Assembly (NCBI RefSeq): GCF_019649055.1
Contig: NW_026570235.1
Span: 930,001-994,000 of the forward strand
Direction of reading: 5' to 3'
Length of the DNA stretch: 64,000 nt
Source of the DNA: Paramacrobiotus metropolitanus
Taxonomy: Eukaryota; Tardigrada; Eutardigrada; Parachela; Macrobiotidae
A program made the translations under genes and the position numbers. This document shows positions 36,039-55,411 of this stretch, one piece after another. The notes beneath the pieces were generated by a model that was given only the letters and a program-made list of their open reading frames with translations, searched no databases and was not told the origin of the DNA. Within the stretch, counting starts at the first letter, position 1, and each line of letters opens with the position of its first letter.

Positions 36039-39000
36039 TTACTTTCGAGATTTAACTTTGGCCCCGGAACCGTTGCCGTTGTTTTTCGCATCCCGTTCGC
36101 GCGACCGAGATCGGGAAGAATCCCTGCATAAAGAGGTGTAACAGTTAGCGGAGCTCTTGTGTAATACCGGACGAAGACACCCTACTTATGTTTGCGCTTC
36201 TTTTCTTTCTTGTGCTTCTTTTTGTGCGAAGGTCGTTCCTCGGATTCTGACCTATCACGCTCCTTTTGCTTTCGTGACTTCTCTTTCGATCTCTCCTTGT
36301 CGCGTTTCTCACGCTCACGTTCCTTTTCCTGTGAATCGTAATTTGTAATTTTGCTCGATAGACAGTATTGTTTTGCATACTGGGTAAAATTCATTACTGC
36401 ATCACAATAACATTTTCTGTAACAAACAAATTTCCCGAACCGTGCAAACATTTTGCTCTGGATAATCTTTTTTGGAGAAATCCGTCGTGAACGACTACTT
36501 GTCTCAAAGCGAAGTGCAATACACAAACAAGTAATATTTAAATTATTGGTCAACCTTACCTTTTCGCGTTCTCTTTCCCGTTCTCGCTCTTTTTCTCGTT
36601 CGCGCTCACGTTCACGTTCTCGCTCCCTTTCTCGTTCTCTTTCACGCTCTCTCGATTTTTCTCTTTCTTTTCTGCGATTTTCAATGGAACGTTCGCGGCT
36701 TCTGGAGCTTCTACGGCGTCGACTGAAATGAAATTTATAATTAACACGAACAAAGTGTTAATCGAGATACACTGCAAATACGAATAACTGGGACGCGTTC
36801 AGTGAATTGTATACATCAATCCATCCACGCAGCAACGTGATCAGGTAATTGCAAAACACAAATTTTTATTAATTTTCTTCTTACTTGTTAGCTGGGAAAA
36901 CAAGGATAATATTTTACTTGACCTTTACAATTCACTAACAAATACAGCGTAGGCCGGAAACCTTTTGCACGAAGAGGAAGAGAGCATGCACAAGTACCGT
37001 TGTCATCACATGACGCGCCGTCAAATTAAAGCATAACTAACTAATTAAACAAGGGAAAACGAAAAGGCACATCTTAAACCATGTACTTGAAGCTTTGTCC
37101 GGGACACGAAGTAAAGGTTCATTCTCCGATGACAAGAGCACGAAAGACTGCTAGTTGTGTAAATGCTCGCTTTATCTGCTGGGAAGTTTTTCTATAGACT
37201 GATGCGAAAATGCTTAAAAATAAATGAAAACTTGTAATAAAAACCAACCCATATTCTGTTAACGAGTCTGAGGCGGTTTGTGTTAGAGTGTTAAAAACTC
37301 ACGAGATCGAACCATTATTTATTTTGGAAATGCGAAGACCAGTTTTTCGTTTAAAAAGGGGTTATATATGAACAATTTTATAAAAGGAGTGGGAAAATTC
37401 CAACAGTTTATAGCTTTTCCTCTTATATAAAAATTTATTATCGCGTAGTGACACAATCGAACGTTTCGCTTTCTTTGCGAAAATCAATAAAGTATACAGA
37501 AGAAGCCAAAGAAAATCCAAGCAATCCAAAGGGTATCGCAAATGCTCATCATCATATTACTCTTACATATTTTATACCAGCTTATGTCCAAAGAAGGATC
37601 GAAACTGTACTTCGCACTAACCTATCAATCGAGGTTCATGTAACGCACATGATAGTTCTTAATATGTACTCTGTAACTTGTAAGTATCTCAAGTACGATT
37701 ATTAAATGTGTTAAGTGATACCATTATCAATGTTACTTGTCTTGATCTTCTACTGGCACTTAAATTAATTTTCCTAACAAAGTCTACGATCAACATTATT
37801 AGTTTTGGCTTTTAAAAATAGTCGCAACTTCTGCCTAATTCACCAAGAACCGTTATCCACAGGCAACAAGCAGTTGACGCACAGTTTAAACGAGACATGA
37901 CAATGAGGAATAATATATGATTATAATTATTATAATGTATATACTAGTGAGAACTAGGGTAGCTGTTAGCGGGCACTGTATAACCGAGGCGCAGCACTGC
38001 TGATGTTAGAGCGATTTTAACTAACAATAAGTAGGTACATAATATTTCATTTTCTACAGAGCAGCCTGCAGCCCTAAATTTGGGAAATGGGCATTATGAA
38101 GTTATAACCGGGACGACCGTCCGGATGTATGAACTGCCCGTTGGTCGAACGAGCGACCGCTGAAGTTTGCCCGGCTAATTTTTTTTAACTTCGGTGTATT
38201 CTGTATAAGCCCCCATACCGGACGCAGTTAACAGAGCTCTGCAGTTTTCCAAACTGACAGTTTTTTTATTTCGACTTCGGTAATATTGTTAATTTTGATA
38301 GAATAAAACTCAACTAATAGTAAAATTTCAAATGCTTATCTGTTACCGTTCTAACCGCATACCTCGACCTATCAGGGGATCGGGTTCTGGACCGTCGCCT
38401 GGGTGAACGACTGCGACTGCTCCGTCGACGCGACGACTCCTTTTCCGACTCACGGCGACTGCTGCGCTTTGGAGGCGGCGAAGGACTTCGCCGTTTCGGA
38501 GGAGGTGAACGGCTCTTGGTGCGTGGCCGAATGGCCGATTTGTTGATGCTGCCAGGCAGCGGAATCGGATCGGTGATGGAGGCATGGGCAGTAATGAGAC
38601 TTTCCGCTCGTCGCACCTGATCCATGGCGGCTTCAATCTCCTTCTGAGCATCCGAATTACTCTTCAGCTGAGGTTTGTCAATGAGAGAATTGGAAAGACT
38701 AATACGGATTGGCTGTTCACAGAATAGCACACCGTCCTGGCTCAGTGCTTCCTGTGCAGAGGCCTGGCTGGAGAATTCGACGAAAGCGGCCTTCACGGGA
38801 TTATCGCCAGCCAGACGAACGTATTTAACTTCGCCGATTTGGTTGCAAAAGTCTAGCAACATTTCCGGTTTGGACACCGCATCCGGCGATAAATTGTCAA
38901 TGTACACGGTGCGACTTAGTTCGTCACTAGAATCTGCAAAGGCATCCATCGACGCACCTACACATGAGGAGGATAAAATTAATTGTCAATTCTTACGTCT

Positions 39001-39836
39001 TATCTAGGCTTGCAAAGTTATAACAGAAGCATCGAAACAAAACCAATTGTACAGTACAATTACACAGTAACGCTAACAAAATTTACTAACTTTTTAATTC
39101 GTACTAAGAAGTAAAAAACTAATTTTTTAGTATGCATTACATGCGAAATTTCATTTCCAGTGTAAGACAAATTAACAATCCTTAAATAAGATGCTAAGTT
39201 TAAATAATTACTGCAGACAGACACAACAATGCAGACAGATAGACGCATCATTAATATTGTCAAGCATTTCTGAGTTTTTATCTATTTCCGGCGCAACAAA
39301 AGAAATTTCTCAACATAAAATCGTCTCATAAAACAATCATACCAAAGTAATCTCAAGACTGCAGATACAGATTACAGATGTAATTGCCCGTTTTTAAAAA
39401 AAATCTATGCCTGGTCTCCGTAGCTTAAGAGTTAAGCCATAGCTAACCGCTCCGGTGCAAACGTACCGTCAAGTTGGCCAAAAACATCGTTGGCAGATGA
39501 GTTTGTCAGGTACCCCGCGTATCCCATTTGTGCCGCATTTCTCAGACCTTCCTGCTCATCCGGAATGACTCCTGTCTCTACGGGCACGACTATTAGTGCC
39601 CGGTCAATGAAGACGGTGTTGGTCAGATGCAGGGCCACGGCTGCGTCTTCTTGCTTGTGGAATTTAGCGTAGCACACTTTCGTGGTTCCCGGACTCATTC
39701 CGCCTGGAGTGATCTGGACACGCTCGGGATACAGGCGGATTTGCTCCAGTCGACCCACAAAGCCAAGAAACGTCTTTAGCTGTTCCACATTGATATTGGG
39801 GCAAATATTGGTAACCTGCACCACCTTCGTCTCCAT
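36039..39836 (-). CDS. SREK1: SREK1-like splicing regulator (two RRMs and RS/RE domain)
   Basis: SREK1 (SFRS12/SRrp86) is a nuclear SR-related protein that modulates splice-site choice. Five exons, 5' to 3': 39836-39467, 38957-38363, 36722-36560, 36328-36186, 36123-36039; phases close to give 451 residues. RRM1 lies at about 1-80 (VVQVTNICPNINVEQL, then HLTNTVFIDRALIVVPV, which is closely conserved in SREK1). RRM2 follows at about 136-215 (RTVYIDNLSPDA, GEVKYVRLAGDNPVKAAFVEF). A helix-like EIEAAMDQVRRAESLI segment precedes the tail, as in human SREK1. The tail has RS dipeptides (RSRSPRRRSRTRSP), then long RE/KE repeats, then a Lys-rich HKKKHKKEKKRKHK stretch. Each tail exon has a short low-complexity code of GAA/GAG/CGT. 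The long intron 36723-38362 is 1.6 kb. Confidence 0.9.
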
Positions 39837-40462
39837 TTCTAGAGGCAGACGGCGAACTGGAACTCCTCAAAGGAACAGAGTATCAAATCACCAGCCCACA
39901 CGACGCACTTATACTGCAGGGTTCTCTGTTGAAAAAACGTTTCGGATTCCGAAATTACACTTAGAATAAGACAGAGTGACAAACCACGAAACTTTTTAAG
40001 GCTTTACTTCCCACAAGGCTAGTTTTGATCTTTTGAAACTCTTTTGACTTTTTCTTTTGAATCGTTTTTGAGTTTTGAATGTCTGTGTCGAAGAAAATTT
40101 TTCAAAGCTAACGTAATCACCGGATGGCAGGGTGGCGCCTTGTGCGTCTTTGTCGAAGTCCTGTGCCACACTACGAATACGGGATAACGTGTCCGTGTCC
40201 GTAGGCCTGCCGTGCAAGCATGGCCAGCAGTTTTGCTTACTTCAGCAGCCAGCTCTGAAAGTACTGTAGTCTATAATCGCAAATGCAAATCATCGAAGAT
40301 TCGAATATGGAAGTGTCAGTTTCCCACTTAAAATTCGTATGGGAATTTATGGTTTCTCGTTAGATTGTCGTGACGCTCAACCACCGTACAATGTTTATAA
40401 TTGGTTAACCAACTAGCTCGGGCAGGCTACTTTCCGAGGAATCGAGAATTCGTGGTTGTACA
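39837..40462. promoter_or_regulatory. Shared divergent promoter region, SREK1 / RING1
   Basis: A 626-bp spacer separates the start codons of two divergently transcribed nuclear genes, so both promoters must lie here or in 5' UTR introns. No clear TATA box is visible. A 73-codon minus-strand frame near 39996-40217 has no recognised domain. Confidence 0.45.
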
Positions 40463-41510
40463 ATGGAAACAGAACGAAGACAGTGGGAATTGACACCTTA
40501 CGAGAAAGTCCGCCAGCCACAGCCAGTACCTCAAGGTAACCGTGAAATCACCACAACTCAACGATTTCTGGAAACAGAATTATCGTGCGCCATATGTCTG
40601 GACATTCTGCGCAACACGCGTACCACCAAAGAGTGCCTGCATCGCTTCTGCGACGAATGCATCAGTCAGGCTCTTCGCAGTGGCAACAAAGAATGTCCAA
40701 ACTGTCGCAAGAAGCTGGTCTCCATGCGCTCACTGCGTCCCGATCCGCTCTTCGACGAGATCATCCGCACTCTTATTCCCAATCGCGCCGAACTGGATCG
40801 ACAGCAGTCGCAGCTCCTGGCCAAACTGGACAATAAGGCGCTGCTGAGCAGCATGGAGGAGGGAATGCGCCATCAAGCGGAGCAGCGCGGCGCCAAAGGA
40901 ACGCGAGCGCCGCGCCGTATCAGCAAGGAATCTTCGCAGGAAATGATGGGGGAGAGTATGGCGTCCGCTTCTACCTCCGAAGCAGGATCGGTGCGGGGTG
41001 GCTTCTATGATCGCAATTCATCGGAAAGAGGCGAATCCGCCTTGGGTGATGATATGTTGAATGGTGCTCCCAGCAAGAAACGCAAAAAATCCAAGAAGAC
41101 TGAAGAACGCATGGCCAGTATGAAGATTGTGCCTTTTGAGCCGTCTAAACACCGTCAGTTGGTGGATAAATGGGGCGTTCGATTTGTGAACGTGAAGGCG
41201 TGTGCGACAGGTATTTTTAAGTTTTTGTACGAATTTATGCCTCTGTTTTCATTGTTGTGTACTGCTTTTTCTAGTGGCGCACGTGTGCCAGTACATCGTT
41301 GTACGCCTAATTGCGGAACAGAAGCATTCCTCAGATCTTACCAGATTATCCTCAATTTCCGATAAATTGGTCAGGATGTACATGCGTGTGGGGAACAAGC
41401 GCTACGAACCTTTGGACCACTCGTGGCGACTCAGCGATATTCAGGAGCGTTATGGTGTTTCGCAGATGAAGCTGGCGTTTGCCATGAATGGAAGCAAATC
41501 TAAGCGCTGA
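40463..41510 (+). CDS. RING1: RING1/RNF2 (Sce), Polycomb PRC1 E3 ubiquitin ligase
   Basis: The catalytic subunit of Polycomb repressive complex 1, which monoubiquitinates histone H2A. Two exons, 40463-41210 and 41275-41510, with a 64-nt intron; 327 residues. The C3HC4 RING finger is complete: C42, C45, C58, H60, C63, C66, C78, C81 ([30 protein letters not shown]), preceded by the family's N-terminal [12 protein letters not shown]-type segment. A disordered linker contains a basic stretch (KKRKKSKK, a likely nuclear signal). The C-terminal RAWUL ubiquitin-like fold, which binds CBX and RYBP partners, begins near residue 225 ([18 protein letters not shown]) and continues in exon 2 ([23 protein letters not shown]). 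Somewhat shorter than vertebrate RING1/RNF2. Confidence 0.93.
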
Positions 41511-43754
41511 TTTGGGGATGTTACAGGCACCTTTAGAAGCTGTGCGCGCGATGCGGTGTAAATACTGTCGGTTGGGACCAACTTTTGTCTGATGGTCGTA
41601 CTGTTTATGAGTTATCTCGAGTTGGTTTCTGTTTTGGTTGTTTAAAATTTTGAAGGTTAAAAATTCCCCTGTAGATCCGGAAGAGGATATTTTGTTTTAC
41701 TACTCAGTGACTTTCTACCTGTTTTTCTAGTTGGTTCGTGAGTTTTCCATTTTGTAACTTCTGTTTATATCTTTATGCATCTTCTTTCAAGCGGATACAG
41801 CATAATAGCACACGACAATAAGACGGCAATGTTCTGGCATCATTAAGGTCACTGCTGAGGTTTCTGAATTTGTAAGTAAACTTCAGTTAATCTTGTCCTT
41901 CGTCGATTTACTAATTGTTTTACCTTTTTCATCTCACAATCAAATCCATGCCAGTAAGCAACGCTTAAAACTACGACTATACAGATACATAGATATTTTT
42001 ATGATCCTTCAAAATATTGTTAAACGGAATTATTACGTGTTACGGTGCAGTGACGGCCACCGGCTGACGCTAATGGGTAATGACTGAAAGTGCGAGCCAG
42101 TTGTCAGCTCCGCCCTAGAGCGCTTTGAATTTTTACAGTTACCGGTGCAGTTATAAGTATCTGTATCTCTAGGGTAGCTGTCATAATTATGAATAATTTT
42201 GTATGCCCATGAATGGAAATTAAAAGCACAATTACTCACAGTTTAGTACAAAATTAATAAAATGATGGTAAAAAAGAACTCCATTTTATGATATCTGTCG
42301 GTTCGCAGTTCAAACTGGCATAAGTTTTGTGCTAATGTCGATTTGCATTATTTATGAGTCGGAAATTATGACTACTTATAGGCTATAGCGATTACAGTAC
42401 TAAAACCTTAAGGAAAGATGGTAAATTTCGGATTTTCGCATCTCAGATGTTGTACTGGGTACAAACTGAATACATCTGCCAGTGCCAAGTGAATTACAGA
42501 CGGCATTGTATAAAGGACTCCCACTTGAAAATGGCGCTAGCGCGGTTCAAGGATATCGAGGGACGACCCCGACAATACCGCATCGACAACTGGATAAACA
42601 GCCATTTTTTGTCACTTTGATAACATGACCAGTGCTCGCTCAATATATCGAGACTGGCGGAGCGAAACCGCGTACAGTATAATTAGATTACTATAATTTA
42701 GCAGACCTTGTTCTTAAAGAACACACGATACGCTTGTAACTCTCCGCACCAGTGACGACGGAAAGAAAATTAATATTAGCAGGAAAAAAGGGATAAACCA
42801 GCACCGCGCAGTAATACGATTGTTTTCCCAGACACCACTTCCGTGGTATCGTCTAATCCTGCACTGTCGTTAAAATTCCTGACATACAAATCTTTGTTGA
42901 TAACGCCGACACATACCGAATGTGGACATTTGATGTGTTCTGTAAAAGACGATCGCGATCGTTTACAAGTTAATGCGTTTTTCCGCGGCTGCAGCATCAC
43001 AACGCTGCACCGTAAAGCCGCCCTGGCAGCTGTACTTCCGTTGATTCACCCCTGCACCGAGATCCGTACATTGACAGATTCTGTCAAGCATTCAGGGTTT
43101 GTGAGTGGCTAATTAAGCAGGCTATCTGCTGACTGACATCTTTGTGAAAACATACATACATTCAGGATCTGCACTGGCAAGGGAAAGGTACTTATCACCC
43201 GGGCGATTTGATGTAGTGCACAACAGCGGCTGTGGTTTTCTATGGGGCACAAATCAGTTTATTGATTGTGGGAGCTGTTATTTATCCTTAATGTCACCGC
43301 TGTCGACGTTTACCATATAACGTGCCATTGTTGGTCGGCTTTGAATGGGCTTTTACTGGATGGATAAAAACTTCCATCCGATCGCATTTACAGCGTCTTT
43401 TGAATATGTCCAGATCGCAAAATTCACAAAAAAGCCGGGTACGTGAAATTCAGTGCACCGATCAAAAACTGGGAAGTTGGAATATCATGATCGTTTCCTG
43501 TGCCGGCTGTTATTAGCATTGCCGGTTGTTTTTGATGCGATCGCTGTGATCTTGTGCAAGCCGAATTATGCCGGTCTTAAATTCACAGTCACTTCTCACT
43601 TGTAAAGGAACACGTGTACGACTGATCCAGAGATTTGACCAATTAATGCGAATCTGAGTGTCGGTCGGAAGCGTGACTTTGTGATCATCTTGGTCTGTAA
43701 TTATTTTTACATGACATTACCTGAAAAATAGCTTTCGCTTATAATGCAGCAGAC
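41511..43754. other. RING1 3' flank and intergenic region upstream of ALK homologue
   Basis: No gene supported. It holds the RING1 3' UTR and the promoter of the receptor kinase. An upstream ATG at 43744 is out of frame with the receptor start at 43755. Confidence 0.4.
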
Positions 43755-51694
<7,940 letters not shown>

Positions 51695-52311
51695 GCGTGT
51701 TTGGTGGCGCAGTAGGATTTCCATAGAAGCCGCTGGGATGTTTACATATGCAGATTTACTAATAATCAGTGCAAATGTGTGGTTTTAAAGAAACCCTTTT
51801 TTTCTGCTGTTGACATTGCCATCCTACTGGGTGTCAGGACAGTGTCTGAGAAATAGAATGCACTGTACAGTTGGAAAACAGTTTGGTATCCGAAATGAAA
51901 ACCGTGGCGAAAATGAAATTTGCATAAAGTATGGTTTGGATTACAGTGTAGATTGTATACCACATCAAAGTAAAAGTAGTTTATTACAGATTGCAATTAA
52001 GAAACAGCGACTGCCAAGGTCTAACAGAACATCTTGCATTATGAAACAATAACATATTTTGTCAAACGCCGCACAAAACAGTGAAAACTGTCTGTTGTAT
52101 TAAAGTGGAATAGAACATTTTCCGGTTCAGGAATCAACACTACAGAGCAGAACAAGCTGTGCACGATTTTTCGCCCAGTTTTTAAAATATGCAAATCGTG
52201 TTTTTTAAATGCTGACACCACGTTGATAACGCTATGTTTTTGGCCATATAAACTCCCAAAATATACACGGGGAACAATGTGCAGTCAGACAGCCGGCTGT
52301 GCGGTGCAGAC
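51695..52311. other. Tail-to-tail spacer between ALK homologue and PH-domain gene
   Basis: The two genes converge here. I see no coding sequence and take it as their 3' flanks. Confidence 0.45.
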
Positions 52312-52922
52312 TTATTTGTCTTTGTTGTCAATAACCAGCATAAGAAAATCCAGCCATATACGCAGAACTTCCGCTGTGGGCGCCATGAGGACGTAGCTCT
52401 TTTGTGTGGTTTTCAAGCAGAACTTGGGCTCTGATCTGGAGGAAGAGTCGGTGGAAACGCCCATAATGTGACGGAATGGGATAACCTGGGCGGAGCCGTG
52501 CTCTTTATTGGTCCTGCACGAGCAAGCATATTAGGTGGACAAACGTGGAAAAAACAGACAGCCGTTACGATGACGCAAAACGGCAATATACCACGCAGAC
52601 AAATGTCAAGTATTGTGCTTACTTGTAGTAAATCAAAGTTCCGGCCCGCCAGTCGAGAACAAACCAGCGTCGGTTCCAGACTTTCCAGCGATGACTTAGC
52701 TTTTGTAAGTAGCCGCGAATCGTCGAATCCTCCACGCGGACATAGCTTTTTGACGCGTCCACATTGACACCCGTGGATTCCAGATAGCCGCGCAAATTGA
52801 ACTCTGAACTATGGATGTGGGATAAGCTGACACGAGAGTGGTTCTGCAGAAAAATCACAAATGAATAAATATTGAAAATTTACCTGCTTGTAGTCCATAA
52901 AATTTAAAATATGCAGCCACAT
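52312..52922 (-). CDS. Short PH-domain protein, LL5/PHLDB C-terminus-like
   Basis: LL5/PHLDB proteins bind PIP3 with a C-terminal PH domain and anchor microtubule plus ends at the cortex. Here three exons (5' to 3': 52922 or 52898 down to 52884, 52843-52623, 52513-52312) give only about 145-153 residues. The segment before the PH domain (SEFNLRGYLESTGVNVD) and the PH domain itself (GYLQKLSHRWKVWNRRWFVL; KFCLKTTQKSYVLMAPTAE; VLRIWLDFLMLV) follow the LL5/PHLDB pattern, with the usual W near the end of the PH fold. The long coiled-coil part of LL5 is absent. The start is uncertain: Met codons at 52920-52922 and 52896-52898 share the frame, and an in-frame stop lies about 70 nt upstream on this strand, so a longer first exon is excluded unless a splice acceptor intervenes. 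Confidence 0.65.
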
Positions 52923-55189
52923 CAACAACGACAGCGTGGAAATTGAAAAGCGTTCAACAACTGAGCTACATTACTGATTCGTTAATTAAGAAAAATACCA
53001 AGCTGTTACTCATCGTAAACATAGGTACCTATGTAACTATCGCAAAGAAAAACATATAGAACTTTTGCGAAACAGCACTCTCAGCGGGACTATTCACCAG
53101 AGTAGTCGTACAGCAGCTGACAGTAATTTTACTGCACTTTACAACATTTATGCGACAAGTTAACAATTATTTGGTCTCACGTACGCAACGTAAAGTACAG
53201 TATAAAAACTTCATGCTCGTGAACGATATACACACACAGATGACAATTAGACAGTGCACCTACTACAACGAAGTCGCTATCGAATTTATCTGCAAAAACT
53301 GTGCATAACGAATACAGTACTAGATGGAAAAGAAAGTTATTGTTTATTATTAATAATATTAATAAGTTAATTATAAATGCATGAATTTAATCTGCAAGTC
53401 TTCGACTTAAGCTGTTTACTGAATGAGTGTGCTGGAGATAATTGCTTAATTTTTGTAGTACAATTGCAATGACGAGTGTGTCATCAGACATAATCGATCG
53501 ATCAGCAAGAATATTTGATGTACACTGTAGAGAACTGCAGCTGGAGCCATTATCCGTGGTGTCTCCGCTTTAGTAAAAGGCGATCGGAAGTGTGGTGCCA
53601 TCAAAAACCGATGATGCAATTTCGCCGTGTCCTCGTTTACATGGATTCGCCCAACATCTGATGCCGGCATCGAAACGGCAAACACACTTACGCGCGCCAG
53701 CGTCCAGAGACTCATTTATCAGCCAATCTTATCGTTTTAAAGGAAAGCACTTTTTTCTCGTTTAAGCTTTCACTCTTGTCGACATCATTAAGCTAATAAT
53801 AATACCACAATCCTGGTCAAAAATGTTCGTGTATTAGACGATAACTCTTGTAAGCTAAACTAAATATAGATATTTCGAAAAAGCTTTGTAAGCAAACTAA
53901 ATAAATATAGCGCATATAACTTTCCCTTACAAAAGTTGTCTGCAATTCCAGTATATGCCTACCCGTAATTTAAAACTTAAAGTACCTTTTCAGTTATAAG
54001 CGTACCGTAAAACTTGTCGAGGCCAAAATATTGCTACGTTTTTTAACTAAATAAACAAACATGAGCTTTGGTTTCAAATATGAATTGAACATAGTGTTGG
54101 CAACAAGTATTTTGAGTGAGCATAATGCCTAATGAACCAAAGTGTGAACCTAAACTGACCTTTCATACCACACAGTTGGTAACAGCAATCCGCGATATCG
54201 CCGTAAGAGTTTATAAGCTTATAAGTCGCTGCGAAGTTTAAACTAAAAAAGTGTAAGGAGTAAACTGATATTTCCGATTTATCCGGATCAGCGATCTAGT
54301 TACTTCTGCACGTTTGCTTTATGTTGCTGTAAAAGCGATAATCGTGCTGCATGTCACGACTTCCATCGACTATAATGCACATAAGCTACTCCTAAATGGC
54401 GTAAAACTATCAGCCTACAGAGTTTATTTTGTAGAACCTTCTGAGTGCTGCATCCACTGCTACATAAACGATTTAAACGATACAAATGTTGCTAGCTTTA
54501 TAAAGCACCGAAAAGGTTGCGGCACTATTAAGCAGAGTTGTCTTGAAACTGACAATCCGATACGGAAATCTGAAAATTTTAGCACAAATTGTTGTCTTAG
54601 AAATTTCATTATATTGTTATTTTACATTTGCATTACAAGTATTTGGCTTTTCTTAAAGTAAAGTTATAACTAGAAGGATTCAGTATAATTACATGCACAG
54701 GCCTATGTACTAATATCCTATACTGCCATACGTACTTGCGAATATTAGTATAATTTCAGCCAACAACATGTAGATCTATATTTAGCAGATACGTTGTCAA
54801 ACCAGAAAGCAGGTTATCATACAACTGATTTACTTATTGTACGTAACATTTTCTTATTGTAGTAACATACATAATTACCCTTCCTTCCAAAAATTATTTT
54901 TAACCTATTCCTAACCATAGCTCGCAGCGAACAATTTTTTATTTTATGTTCAAATCTACTGCGGATACCACAACAAAATAAATCATAAATAAATTATTAT
55001 ACGTAAGCAAACTTAAATTATGTAAGTATCGTGTTTTGCGTATCTGATTAATTTCTAGGTTAGCACTTAGCACTCTCACGCTGTACGAGGAAAAACTTTA
55101 TCCGTATTTCATAGTATACGTTGACCTCGCACAACCAGTACGTTTACAGTACAAAGTTGTACAAATTCTATCGCTACAGTACCTTTGGG
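52923..55189. other. Gene-poor, AT-rich region
   Basis: No gene I can support. An open stretch at about 54314-54661 (+) encodes a Cys-rich sequence with a hydrophobic C-terminus but has no ATG near its start, and a 90-codon frame at 53446-53715 (-) has no recognised domain. Both are left uncalled. Confidence 0.4.
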
Positions 55190-55411
55190 ATGGCATGGAC
55201 GTCGAGTGACGCTACACTTGATGAACGGGATCTGTCTTTGGATGCTGCATGGGTTAAATTGGCATTCTTCCGTGGCTTTTTCTCCTTTTTATCAAATTTC
55301 ACAAACATAGTCGACATGATGAGAAGATTTTGGAATGATACAATATATTATAATGAATTACGGACTGATCCACAAGTTGATCAACGCCGGAAAATGCTGA
55401 GCACCTACTGA
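55190..55411 (+). CDS. Possible 73-residue protein, unknown
   Basis: I do not recognise it. The frame from the ATG at 55190 to the TGA at 55409-55411 is more balanced in composition than its AT-rich surroundings. It has an acidic N-terminus (SSDATLDERDLSLDAAW), a central hydrophobic aromatic stretch (VKLAFFRGFFSFLSNFTNIV) that could be one membrane helix or an amphipathic helix, and a basic/polar C-terminus. AATAAA follows the stop codon directly. A CTACAG about 10 bases upstream of the ATG could be a splice acceptor, so this may be the last exon of a longer gene. Confidence 0.4.
   Translation: MAWTSSDATLDERDLSLDAAWVKLAFFRGFFSFLSNFTNIVDMMRRFWNDTIYYNELRTDPQVDQRRKMLSTY

Noticed and set aside
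36453-36731. Plus-strand Arg/Ser-rich frame
   Set aside because: It is the antisense reading of the SREK1 RE-repeat exon; GAA/GAG/CGT repeats read backwards give artificial RS dipeptides.
39410-39445. Small stem-like sequence near the end of SREK1 exon 1, considered as a tRNA fragment
   Set aside because: No complete cloverleaf or T-arm consensus. It is intronic sequence after the exon 1 donor.
53446-53715. 90-codon minus-strand frame of moderate G/C content
   Set aside because: No domain, no supporting splice signals and no neighbour in phase.
54314-54661. Cys-rich frame with hydrophobic ends, loosely like a GPI-anchored three-finger protein
   Set aside because: No ATG near the start in this frame, the cysteine spacing lacks the closing C-N of that fold, and no splice acceptor clearly supports it.
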